64,000 bases of DNA from Terebella lapidaria (taxonomy: Eukaryota > Annelida > Polychaeta > Terebellida > Terebellidae): the NCBI GenBank assembly GCA_949152475.1, contig OX424558.1:36714651-36778650 (forward strand), read 5' to 3'. The notes beneath the pieces are model-generated. The model made no database searches and was not told the DNA's origin. It saw nothing but the letters and a program-made list of their open reading frames with translations. Below are positions 44,475 to 55,959 of this stretch, in pieces. Within the stretch, counting starts at the first letter, position 1; each line of letters opens with the position of its first letter. Both the position numbers and the translations under genes were made by a program.

Positions 44475-46354
44475 TTATTGCAATGAATATGTACATAATG
44501 AGTCCGTAGCAATCGCGGGTTTGGGTCCGCGGGGTTTTGGCGCTCGCTGTGAAGTGCTGGAGTTCGACTTGTGTGATGTTCGCTTTCGACGTCGACATCG
44601 CGGTCCGATTGTGGGTCTTCTCTGACTGGCGGGTGATGACGTGGTATCAGTTTCGGTAGTCTGATCTGTGTCTGACGATTTGTCTTGTACTGTGACATCC
44701 CAAGGGTAGAGGAATTCCTTGAGGAGCTCCAGGGGATCGTTCGATGGTTCGGTCTTGGAGTCTGTGCTGCCTGACGACTCAGGTGGCGATCCGACTTGAG
44801 GTTGAAGGTTCAGCAACTGTGCGTCGCCTTCGTACGGTTTAATGACGTCCAGGTGGACGACTCTAGTATTTCGTGGATTGAAGACTAGAGCAATTCGATA
44901 GTCTACCTCAGTAACGCGTTCCAGGACTCTCCAGGGTCCGGTCGAGGGTCGAGCAAATTTGTTGTTCTGTGCGAGGGGCAGGTAGTAGTACCGTACCAAC
45001 CTCCCGGCTGGAACTGAGGGCGAGATTTCGCATGTGCGTCATACCCCATTTTCTGGCTGGTTGCAGCTTTTTGCAGATGATCTTGCGCAAACCCATGGGC
45101 AGCTCTGATAGCAGTTCGGAGATACTCGACGTATTCGGGTGCGCATGGAGGTAGCGGTTCTGGGTCATACGTAGGAAACATCAAGTCAACAGGCAAATTG
45201 CATTCATGTCCGTATACCATCAGGTGTGGTGTACACCCAGTAGAAGAATGCACTGAGGTGCGGTACGCCATGAGTACATATGGTAAGTGCAAATCCCAGT
45301 CATTTCCGCGATCACTGACGAATGCACTCAACATATTCAACAAAGTCCGATTGAATCGTTCGACTTGACCGTCACTTTGTGGGCGGTAGGGCGTGGTCCG
45401 AATTTTCTTGGCGCCCAGAAGGCGTACAATGCTCCAAAATAATGATGACTCAAATTCCGTTCCTTGGTCGCTGTGTATGGCTTTCAGTACCCCGTGGTAC
45501 ACGATCCAACGATTCACCAAAACATCGGCGACATTTTTGGCCGTATGGCGGCGGAGCGGGAATGCGTCCGTATACTTTGAAAAGTAGTCCGATATGACAA
45601 GAATGTACCTGTTTCCACGTCCGGTAACTTTATGGGTATCTAAGATATCCATGGCAATACGATCAAATGGCGCCCCAGTTGGTAGTTGCGTTAGAGGCGA
45701 TTTCTTGGGCACTGGTTTTCTTTTCCGTGACACACACTGCGGGCAGCGGGCGCACCAGCGGGCAACATCCAAGGCGAGACCTGGCCAGTAAAACTGGCGC
45801 TTTACTCTCTCAACAGTCCGTTGTATCCCGAGGTGGCCTACGACCTTGAGGTCGTGGAGTTGGTGTAGAACCACCGTTCGTAATGCCGCTGGTAACACAG
45901 TTTGTACGACAGTCCGACCAGCTGGGTCCAGCTTGGTATTTCGTATGAGGACTCCATCCTGTAGCGCTAACAAAGTCCATCGTGAAACCAGAGTTTTCAC
46001 TTCCTCACCGTAGCGGGCGACTTCCTTTGACGTGGGTTTCGTTCCGTTCAATACCCACTGTCGTATGACTCCGACACTCGGGTCGACTTGCTGAGCGGCA
46101 ACAATGTCCACTGTAGAATAGTCCGACAACCATTCTTGTCCGTTCAATTTCACATCCAATGCTCGCACACGTGCGGCTTGGCGTATTGAGATCATCCGAG
46201 ACAAGACCGGTGATGTCATAGTATCACTGTCCAGGAGGTCTTTCTCGGGTCCGACAGGAACCACCGTAATCCGTCTGACGGGAAGTTCTCCAGAACTCGT
46301 TTCCGGGTCCGTGGGTGGAACGACTAAGCGTCCAGGGCAGTCCGAATGATGCAA
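44475..46354 (-). mobile_element. Gypsy integrase region
   Basis: HHCC zinc-binding start (HQLHDLKVVGHLGIQRT, CARCPQC), the catalytic core with MDILDTHK, HSDQGTEFES and QSDGQVERFNRTLLN, and a GPY/F-like end (TGPWRVLERVTEVDYRIAL). Standard order for Ty3/Gypsy. Confidence 0.9.
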
Positions 46355-48437
46355 CTATGGCAACGTCAGCATTTCCGTGGAGCTTTCCAGGACGATGTTC
46401 AATACGGAAGTCATATTGCTGCAGTTTGGCTAACCAGCGAGCCAACATACCGTCTGCATCATTGTAATTCTTCAACCATCGCAGAGAGCTATGGTCAGTC
46501 CGTAACAGGAATCTGCGTCCCCACAAATAATGTCGGTAATGCTGAATCATTTCAACAACAGCCAACAGTTCTCTATATGTCGTGCAATAATTCCGTTGCG
46601 TGCGGGACAGCGTCTTGCTTGCAAAGCCGATCGAAATTTCCTTTCCATTGACACGCTGTGAAAGCGCGCCTCCGATGGCGTAACCGCTGGCGTCTGTATC
46701 AAGAATGAAATAATCGTCCGCATCTTGTGACGGATGGGCGAGCTTGGGGGCCTTGATAAGTGCGTTCTGGAGCCTCCAAAAGGCGTTCCGTTGGGGCGAT
46801 CCCCACGTGAAACGACATTCACCCCGGATGAGTGCCACCAGAGGTTCAGCAATTTCGGCATAGTCTTTTATGAACCTCCTGTGGTAATTAGCAAACCCCA
46901 GGAAAGCTCGTACGTCCGTAATCTCACAGGGAGTCGGCCATTCCCTAATAGCCTTGACCTTGTTCGGGTCCACCCTGATTCCTTGTCCACTGACGATAAA
47001 TCCCAGATATAGGATTTCGCGTTGAAAGAGTTCGCACTTTTTGGGTTGTAAGCGTAACCCGGCAGTTTGTATCCGATCAAGGACTGCTTCCAGATTGGCA
47101 AGCGCCTGATCAAAAGTGCGTCCGTATGCTATCACGTCATCCAGATAGCACATACATCTGGTCCACAGATATCCGCGTAAGATTGTCTCCATGAGACGTT
47201 CGAAGGTCGCCGGCGCGTTTCTCACTCCGAACGGCATGACCTTGAACTGGTATAGGCCTTTCCTGGTGGCGAAAGCCGTTTCAGGTCGGTCCGTCGGGTC
47301 TACTTCGACCTGCCAATATCCCGAGGCGAGATCCAAGGCCGAGAAGTAGTTCGCTCCAGCGAGTGCGTCATGCGTGTCTTGAATGTTCGGAAGAGGGTAC
47401 GAATCTTTCCGTGTTACGTCATTGAGCAGACGATAGTCCACACAGAATCGTATTTGTCCGTTTTTCTTTCGTACCAACACCACTTGTGAACTCCATGGCG
47501 ATTCCGACGGTTCGATGCATCCAAGCCGCAACATTTTATCAACTTCCTCATCTATGATGTGTTGTTGCGCTTGGGGTACGCGACGTTGTCGCTGACGAAT
47601 TGGGGCACTTGTACCCGTATCGATCCGATGTTGTACCACATGTGTCCGTCCGAGCTGTCCATCTGGGCACATGAAAGTATCTCTGTACCGATATACCAAA
47701 TTGGCACAGCCCCGTTGTTGTTCAGGTGCTAGTCCGGCACGGTCCACCATCTCCCGTAGGTGTGGCAGGAGGTCTTTGTAATGGTTAACGTTCGTGTGGG
47801 GAACTTCCGGTTCCTCTCCTGACTTCGGCAGAGCGCCCACAATACTGTCAACGAAGCTCGCTATTGCTACCGGATCTGAGCAAGTCAGAGTTACGTCCGT
47901 ATCCACGGGGTTCACCACAGTCACCTTAACACACTTCTGGTTCAACGAGGTCAATGTACGACCCATAATCAAAACCGTTTCCTCAGGAAAGTTCGTCATA
48001 GGCTGAATGAGCAAAGGGTGTTGGTGCACCCTGACCTTTGAGGTCGGCACAAGTTCGACTACGGCCTCGCTGCGTGGCGGTACCGTAACTGCTTGACGTA
48101 CAGCCATGCGTACGACATTGGCTTTGAAGTCCTTGTGTGCAAACAAGATTTCCTTGTCAATTTCGACAGTCCCTTTGCCGTAGTTGACGATAGCTTTCGT
48201 TTGCCGGAAGAAATTCATGCCCAAGATCATTTCGTCATGAATTTCCGCTACACAAAATGTCACTGTCATTTCTTTCGTTCTGACCTTAAGCGTAAGGTCC
48301 AGAAGTCTGTTGATCGGGCTGGAGTCTCCATTGACATCCCGAATAGTCGCCATGGTCGGACGCAGAGTGCGCTGTTCGGCAGGTACTTGTCGTAACATGT
48401 CCTTCCGGAGCAGAGAAATCTGCGCTCCCGAGTCCAT
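46224..48437 (-). mobile_element. Gypsy protease, reverse transcriptase and RNase H region
   Basis: Starts with the aspartic protease motif DSGAQISLL. The reverse transcriptase follows with the FCVDYRLLND, LDLASGYWQVE and CYLDDVIAY motifs. RNase H shows FILDTDASGYAIGG and RELLAVVEMI. Confidence 0.9.
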
Positions 48438-48452
48438 TACTGCTTTGAAAGT

Positions 48453-51396
48453 TCATTTTCCTACACGTGCCGGCAACTTCCAGCACTCATGGGCGGCCCG
48501 ACCATGGCTGATGATGAGCGATCCATCGAGATCCTCCTCGGGCGGTAGGAGTGGAAGTTTCAGTCTTCCCGGCTTGGTTTCGGGTCCCGATGGGAAAGCG
48601 TAAAACCCTCCGTCATCTGACACCCATTCGATTTCAGACATAGAGTCCGTTTCTGCATCGCCGGCGGTGCGCGTCGACACCCCTTCGTGACGATTAGTCC
48701 GTGATGGCCTGCGCGGCAATGGTTCCGACACCCCTTCGTAGAGGGATTCGGTACCTGAAGTCGACGAAGCACACTTGGCGCACACCCCTTCGCGGAGCGG
48801 AAGGGCCTGTGACGTCGGCGCCCGTTTGGGTGGCGTCGTGTTCGTAGCTGTCGACACGACCACTAGTGTGGAGCTTTGAGCATGGCTCGTGTTAACGGAA
48901 GGTCCTTGCTCCACAGTTCCTTCCTCCCTTAGTTTGACGGCCTGGCTTGTGGTGGTGGCTGGGCCGGTGGCGTTATAGCCGTTGGCTGAGAGTTCGAGTT
49001 CGGTATACCGGTCTGTCCGTTATTCTGATTTGCGCCAGAGCGTGGCGGGAATGGTTTCATTCCGTTCCGTACTAGTATGTCCTTCAAACGGAAACACCGC
49101 ATCCATCTGTGTCCCGGTTTCTTGCAAAAGAAACATATTTCAGTTCGGCCTTGAGGCGTGGGACGGTCCCCTCGGGCTTGAGCAGTGGCCCATAGGACGT
49201 AATAAAGTGCGTCTTCACCATATTGTCCGTATTCATCACTGAGAGCACATTGGAACACTTCCGCAACCCATTCGCGAGAACAGGAAGGGACTGAACGTTC
49301 TTCACACCCTTGTAGTCCGGTCGTGTTGCTATCGGCAGGGTCGTAATATGCTGCGACCTGATCGGAAGTGGGCGTATCCCAATTATTTAATTGTCCGATT
49401 GCACAGGAAAGTTCGTTATCCACCTCTCCGTCTTCAGTGTCACCGTAGCGGGTGGCGTCCGCTCGGCGGGTACCGTGGGGTCGATCTCTCTTGGTCCGCT
49501 GCTGGCGACTCTCCGCTTTCAGTACAGCCGTGAGGGCATCACTGTACGAAGTAAATGTCAATACACAAAGTCTATCCGCAATATGGTCAGGCTGACCATT
49601 GACAAATTCCGAAATAACAGTTCGTTGGAGAAACTCAGGTGTGACGTCATCGAACACCTGTTCCGCTATGGCTTGTAGCCGTTCGAGGAAATGTTCGGCA
49701 TCCTCCTCCGTTCACGCTTCAAGAACGGAAAGTCGTCACGTTTCGACTGTCGGCGGGCGGCGGATTCCCACCCTTCCAGGAGACGACGCCTGAATTCATC
49801 CCAAGGCGTGTTGAACGGAATGTTCAGAGCGATTGCTTCGGCTCGTCCGCATAACGTACTACGGAATGTCGTAGTTTTGTTTAAGTCCGTGTACGTAAAG
49901 GCAGCCGTTAACTGTTCGAAGCTGCGGAGGTACTGGTTCAGATTACCCTCCTTGAACGTGGCTCGCCACTGTGCTGGTTTGGCAGTGCTCAGCGCTGGCG
50001 TCGGGATGATGGGTGCTTGTGACACCGCTGTCGTAGCACTGGCAGTCGTCGTAGAAATGGTGGGAGTTGGCGGCGCGACCTCCATAGTCGATGCGGCAGT
50101 GGTCGTGGTGACCGGTACGACGTATGGCGTGGCGTCGGGTGCGGGCAGATAGCCAGCGTGGTTTGGCAACGGCGCGGTTTGGGAGACCGGTTCGTATGGC
50201 GGCGACATTTCCGGCATTCCGTGTGACGGAGTTGGGGGCGACATTTGTGGGAACTGATATCCCGAACCAGGAGCGTACACACTTTGAACTGCTACTCCAG
50301 GGTTTTGTGGCACAATTCCCAGATTGGGCACTATTCCGCGATTGTACGTGGCGACACCGTACGCTGGTACTCCATGGTTTGATACAGCTACTCCCCCATG
50401 ATTGGGTACTGCTATTCCCCCATGATTGTGCATGGGCACTGCATTTCCATGGTTGGGCGCGTAGCCGTGTGGGGCGGAATGTTCCGCTGGTAGCGACGGT
50501 TCGACGTTCGATGGTCCGATGTTGACTACCGGTGGTGGTAGATGCGCGGGGTGCGTGTTTTCGCTGGTGTCGGAGATCGGTAGTCCGATGTCGTGTGGAC
50601 GTTGAGCGGCGATGTCGCAGCTGTATCGGACTTCCGATCTCGGCGCAGGTGCGTGGAATCGTGTCGATGGGTCGTTCGTCTGGGCGGCGTTGAACCTGGG
50701 GTCGGCCGCGGGGGCGCTCTCGGTGGCGGCTCTTCTCCGGTTCAGCAGGTGGACATCCGGCAGCTCTCCCGTGATGACTGGGTCGGCCGGTACTCTGGAG
50801 TACACCGGCGGGGTTCGGTCGGGTCGCGTCAGTGTGTGGATCGTTACCGATGGGCGCGACGTTACATTGTCGTGTCGCGGATACAGTTCAGCTCGCGTAT
50901 CCGATTCATGCGACCATTGTTGGACACGCGACCGACTCGGCGGGTGCGTTAACATTGAATTGTCATAGTTCGTTGGACGTACACTCACCGACTTGGGTAG
51001 CGGGTCGGAATTGGGTTGGCGCTGGAAGCGCGCATAGTCCGTTTCACTTCCGTCGCTTGGTCGCGACCTTGGTGGTCCGGCAGGTGTCGCGTGGTACGAC
51101 CGCGCATGCACGTCGAGGATTTCTGTCACCGTGCGCGACGGCTGGTACGGGTCACCGTCCAACAGTTCTTCGAGGTTACTATCGGCTCGCATCCAGTCCG
51201 GCATGTACTCTATAGATGCCCCCGACGATAGTTCGTACAGTTCGTTTGGCGGTTGTACTTGCGATAGCGTAATAGTATCGCTCATCGCCACTGACCTTGG
51301 TCGTGAAGTTCGCTGGTTCGACTGGACCAGATTCATCGTCACCTCATCTTCCGTGCTTGGTCCGATCGGGTTCCGAATCGTAGATCGGGTATTCAT
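48453..51396 (-). mobile_element. Gypsy gag region
   Basis: A long Pro/Ser/His-rich N-terminal part with NHGG-type short repeats, the gag core WRATFKEGNLNQYLRSFEQL, and further on a zinc knuckle of the CX2CX4HX4C type (CFFCKKPGHRWMRC, near 49100). A linker to the protease follows. Confidence 0.85.
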
Positions 51397-51446
51397 TGAA
51401 AGTTCATACGTCGGGATAGTTCGTAAGCCGAGAACTGGCCTTCGCT

Positions 51447-51465
51447 ATCCTGGTCACGGCACCAA
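51447..51465 (-). promoter_or_regulatory. Gypsy primer-binding site, tRNA-His type
   Basis: Next to the 5' LTR. The plus strand reads ATCCTGGTCACGGCACCA, which agrees with the 3' end of animal cytosolic tRNA-His (GUG) plus CCA as I remember it. Confidence 0.75.
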
Positions 51466-52108
51466 TGTGACGGAATAGCGAGTTCTTCGGGCGGCTATTA
51501 CACCCGCTGATCGTACAGTCCGATGTATGTCATGCGTTTTACCACAACAAAGAAGTCCGACGTAATGTTTCACAATAATCCGATTTATTATGATGATTTA
51601 GGTCCGATGTACGATCATGGTCACTCACTCAAGCACACGTAATCCCAATATAGTCCGAAATATTAACTATAGTCCGTTATTAACTTTCCTTATTGAAATC
51701 TTCTATAATGTACCTCTCTAGTAATTCTCTTAATCCAACTTCTAGAATGTCTCTATTCAACTACTTCAATACCAACTGCCTAGTGTGTGGGAAAGCGCGG
51801 GGCTAAGTCAGGATGTGAGTGTGGGTTTTCCCGCGTAATGTGGCAGGTGTTCATGTAAATGGCGGGAAAGTGATGTCATGTCTGTGTGGGCGGAGTTATG
51901 TGTCTGGAAATGTGGTGATTGGAGGGAATGTAGGAAGTGATAGCATGAGCGGTGTTGTTTACATGTAGGTGTGGTGCGAGGACGGTGCGTGCCCGGTGAC
52001 GTAGGGTAAGTAAGTAGGAAGTCATGTGATGAATCTGTGCCGTGAATGTCGAGTGGGAGAATGTGTCAGGGATGGGTTTCGGGCCATAACAGTCATAAAT
52101 ATTCTACA
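51466..52108 (-). repeat. Gypsy 5' LTR
   Basis: 643 bp, near identical to 39490-40132. Confidence 0.95.
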
Positions 52109-52394
52109 ATATATAAACAAGATGACCGTCATTGCGAATTTTGTGCCGGACTCGGACACATAGCTTTTACACTCTCTAAAATGGAGAATTTTCAAGATAT
52201 CTTTGCGAAACTTGATATGCAGGTAAAACATATGGCAAAATGACGAATGAAACCGATTTTTGCCGAAATTCCATCAACATAATGGCGGCCATAGTACCAT
52301 AAAATTCCACACTTTGATTGTATCAGCTGTTACGTATTTTTTTTTGTGGTCCATGGGACATCGGTTGCGGTTCTGGGCGACCGACGGCGTCTAG

Positions 52395-53534
52395 TTGAAA
52401 TCCGGGACTGCACCCACACTGGCGTGTTTAGAGGGGGGCACAGCCAGGACGTGCCCCCTCTTTCCATGAAATAGGTACCTTTGTGCACCCTCTTCCAAAA
52501 AATCGTGCCCTCACTCAGTTTCTTAGAAAATCAAATAAAATTGAATAATTTTCTTTATTTTATTGCCTTTTTGATGATAGTCATCTGCGTGAACATTTTC
52601 TTCCACTGGTACGGCATGATAATGTTCCCATATTGTTTGTTAACACATACATGACCAGCAGTCACATCATATATATCATTACAGTGTTATATCATTACAA
52701 GACCACCCTCAATAAAGACTTCTCCCTCTGTAAAGACCTCTCCGTGTGGCGCCAGGATAACGTTACCATGTAAATGAACCCCTCTAATAAGACATCCCCT
52801 AGGATAAGATCTTAAATTTGTGGCAGAAGGGTAGGTCTTATCTGAGGGGGGCCATTGTATATCTTTGAAATTAAAGTGCTGATGCCAGGACCTCCCTACC
52901 CACCCCCTCCATGCCAAACAAACCCTTCGTCATTAGTATGATGGGAGAGGGATAAACGCTGCCCCAAGGCAACATTTGGTTGTAATCTGGGGTTGTAGAG
53001 GATGGGATATGTCTGTCAATTGAAATGTTCGATCGCCTACGGAATGCAACATCATGTGTTAAAGATTAAACATTTTTATCCTAATAAATGCCTGGACAGA
53101 AAATACTTTCTGTCACATTTGTTTGCCACGAAGGCGATTCCCGCCGCAAGCTGAGTCCCTCTTCAAAGTGCCATATAGAGTCATGACACCAGCTCACCCA
53201 CGAGAGGGGCATGTAGGCATATACTGGAATTTACAAATGATTGTTATATACAGCATATTCGGCTTTGGGACCGGAGGAAACTGAAATCCAGAATGCAGGA
53301 TTGCGGCATTGTTTGTGCATGTGGCATTAAATAATACAAGTGAATATAAAATAGTAATAATTCCTTTCATCCCACTCTGCATTGCGCAAAAGCATTTCAC
53401 AGATTATCTATCTAAATAAGGCGAAAGTCCAGACCCCCTGCCATCAAATTGTGCCCCCTCATTCCACAAGTCCTGTACACGCCCCTGACCCGCCTCTCGC
53501 TTCAAAGTGTGGGGCTTCTTTTTGAAGCACCTAC

Positions 53535-53566
<32 letters not shown>

Positions 53567-53811
53567 CTACATAATAATAATAATAATAATAATAATAATT
53601 TATTATTCCTCATCTAAACACATTTACCTAGCGTGGGGCCATGTTTTGGCATATAACACCATGGAGCCATCAACTGTTTCTTCAAGTAGGCCGTAGTTGG
53701 TCACAGAATAGGTAGAATATTTGTTTCAACCACGGCATCTTCATGCATGACAGGTGGATTTTATTTCATCGTGAATTCAGGATTCATTACATCAAAACAC
53801 TTGTATACGGG
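52395..53811. other. Intergenic region downstream of gene C, no gene seen
   Basis: Holds GGGGGCACAGCC / GTGCCCCCTC-type G- and C-rich words (52420-52520 and 53430-53500) that look like ends of small degenerate elements. Also an interrupted (TAA)n microsatellite (53533-53600). The membrane and tail exons expected for gene C were searched for here and not found. Confidence 0.55.
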
Positions 53812-53814
53812 ACT

Positions 53815-54280
53815 GTAGGCGGGACTGTCTCAGTGTCGCCTCGGTAGGCGGGACTGTCTCAGTTATTGGTTGGCGGGACTGTCTCAGTGTCGCCTCGGTA
53901 GGCGGGACTGTCTCAGTTATTGGTTGGCGGGACTGTCTCAGTGTCGCCTTGGTAGGCGGGACTGTCTCAGTGTCGCCTCGGTAGGCGGGACTGTCTCAGT
54001 TATTGGTTGGCGAGACTGTCTCAGTGTCGCCTCGGTAGGCGGGACTGTCTCAGTTATTGGTTGGCGGGACTGTCTCAGTGTCGCCTCGGTAGGCGGGACT
54101 GTCTCAGATATTGGTTGGCGGGACTGTCTCAGTGTCGCCTCGGTAGGTGAGACTGTCTCAGTTATTGGTTGGCGGGACTGTCTCAGTGTCGCCTCGGTAG
54201 GCGGGACTGTCTCAGATATTGGTTGGCGGGACTGTCTCAGTGTCGCCTCGGTAGGCGGGACTGTCTCAGTTATTGCTTCC
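53815..54280. repeat. 54-bp minisatellite in gene C
   Basis: Composite unit of 29 bases (GGACTGTCTCAGTGTCGCCT then CGGTAGGCG) plus 25 bases (GGACTGTCTCAGTTATTGG then TTGGCG). Seven or so repeats, two of them lacking the 25-base part. On the minus strand each unit codes for 18 residues: ETVPPTEATLRQSRQPIT. Confidence 0.95.
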
Positions 54281-55087
54281 TCACTTGTGCTACTGTTGGT
54301 GAACGGGTGTGTAGGGACGACTCCTTCCTCCATAATTGTTTTTGTGGGAGGTGTAGGGCTATCAGTTGTGGAACTGAGCGTTGTATGTGATGTCGGTAGG
54401 CCTACTGGAGTTGGTTGAACTGAAATCGTCAGAACTTTTTATTAGATGAAGTACCTGGATGCAACATTGACTGTGTCTCATGAATATTTCCATCTATCAG
54501 TTTCAAGGTGAAAAAAAACATTGATATACTAACCCGCACACGAGACCCTGCACTTCGGGTTGTTCACCAACACACCACGGCTAGTCAGTTCTTTCCATGG
54601 TAACTGCACCCGATATGGGAGGTATGTTGCATCGCTGTTCTGAAAATACCTCAAATCTCGCGGACTACACTGACTTTTAGTGACCACCCAGCCTTGGAAG
54701 TCAGACCTGTTGAATTTGTCAATGAAGTACAGATGATAGCCTCCTCGCGCATCTTCCTTTTTGTACACGAACCGGCCGTGACATTTTATTGTGGTACGTT
54801 GGTATGTCCCTTCAAGGGATCGACCGTACTCAGTGATGGCGCCACTGATGGTCACATTCTCACAACCTGAGTTGAAGTTGAAATGTCATAGCACATGACG
54901 ATAACGTTTACTTCCAATTGGAAACTTTAAACGCAGTAGGCTAAAACAATCATTTACTCACATTTTACACTCGTAGAAATCAGAAAGAAAGAAAATGTCT
55001 ATAACCTAATACTTTACCTGGACCCTGTCGAGTCTGAATCGTTCCCGAAATCTCTAAGAGAAGAAGCATGTACGACAGTTTGTTCAT
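53938..55087 (-). CDS. Paralogue C: secreted-type family member with repeated stalk, 294 aa
   Basis: Exons 55018-55087, 54534-54866 and 53938-54419; 885 nt, 294 residues. Signal peptide MNKLSYMLLLLEIS. Ectodomain about 79% identical to A with the same four Cys and an extra Cys near its end (NPKCRVSC). The NRS glycosylation site replaces NKS. The stalk starts like those of A and B (VQPTPVGLPTSHTTLSSTTD), then becomes about six copies of an 18-residue repeat (ETVPPTEATLRQSRQPIT). The frame ends at 53938-53940 where a repeat unit lacks 25 bases. No membrane or tail exon was found downstream, so it would be secreted, or it is a truncated pseudogene. A single ETVPPTKVTPTS in gene B shows where the repeat came from. 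Confidence 0.7.
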
Positions 55088-55955
55088 GTCGACCACCAAT
55101 AATCTCTGTAGCGTCTGACATGCATGTCTGTTGAAGAACTATTTAGCACCAATGACTATCGCCTCTATTTGTATCAAAAGGGCGTGCCTTCAATGACAAG
55201 GGAATGTCTTGCATCTCATATACTGTGGCTTTATTGTTATTTCTGTAATAAATATTCCAATTAGAAATAAATTTTAGTGTACTTAGGATATGGCAGATGC
55301 TCATAAATAAATAATGCGAGAATATTTGGTAGTATTATCTGACAAATGTGCTATTGAAACTCCATATGACGTAACTGGACTGGTCAAATATATAACAATT
55401 TGTTTGTGCGGTGTACAGTATTGCAGAGTTTCATATTTGCCCTCAGGACCAAAAACCCGTTTTACATATGCCAGGATTACAGCCAAGGCAAATAGTAGCG
55501 GGGTCTAAAAATACGTGTGTCATATTATATTATCCTGAGCTGAACTAAATTCAGAAATTATAGGCTACTGTACGGTCTAGAAAATGAATTACCCGTGTAT
55601 GATCAATATATTTCTTATAAAACACCATCAAGGGGGATGATACGCTGAATCGACTAATAAATAGTGTAGTCGGTATTTACGTTTATATGAACAGCGCCCT
55701 CTCGCGTCCCTAGAAACGAAAACGAAAATTGGGGAGAAGGGTATACATCGATGAAAGGATGACGACCTGGCGAGCACCACTGGGCTCACTGTGTCAATGC
55801 ATAGCGAGGCCCGGGCCTCGCTACGCTCAAGCGCGGGATCCTTCACTTTCACATACAATGCCAATGAACGGAACAGCAATATTGGGTTTAACTCGATTAT
55901 CGGATGGCAGAGTGTAAAAAATATGAAGAGCACCACTGCGTGCATCTCTGAAATA
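55088..55955 (-). promoter_or_regulatory. 5' flank of gene C and adjoining spacer
   Basis: 55130-55390 aligns with the 5' flanks of A and B (ATGACTATCGCCTCTATTTG, GGCGTGCCTTCAATGACA, CAATAAATATTCCAATT-like words). Beyond that is unassigned DNA with a 22-bp perfect palindrome at 55802-55823 (core GGCCCGGGCC). Confidence 0.45.
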
Positions 55956-55959
55956 TTAT

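Larger units (their letters stand above)
39490..52108 (-). mobile_element. Ty3/Gypsy LTR retrotransposon, near complete
   Basis: 12.6 kb, two 643-bp LTRs in direct orientation, 4-bp flanking repeat ATAT (39486-39489, 52109-52112; simple sequence, so weak). Read on the minus strand: 5' LTR, tRNA-His primer site, gag with zinc knuckle, protease, reverse transcriptase, RNase H, integrase, then about 3.4 kb of extra open frames before the 3' LTR. The LTRs differ at about 9 of 643 positions (1.4% by eye), so the insertion is recent. It looks largely whole, with perhaps a few breaks in the coding part. It lies inside a Helitron-like repeat, between genes B and C. Confidence 0.95.
39150..52394 (+). 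mobile_element. Helitron-like element interrupted by the Gypsy insertion
   Basis: Repeat units with CTTTTACACTCTCTA and a GAGATATCTTCACAAAACTTGATA-like stretch occur both left (39150-39485) and right (52113-52395) of the Gypsy element. The right end closes with a hairpin (CGGTTGC/GCGACCG, one G-T pair), ACGGCGT, then CTAG (52391-52394) and host T, a Helitron 3' end like those at 26688 and 1283. The left start is not defined; 39150 is approximate. Confidence 0.5.

Noticed and set aside
42313-51478. Long plus-strand open frames across the Gypsy element
   Set aside because: Antisense shadows of the retroelement's coding regions.
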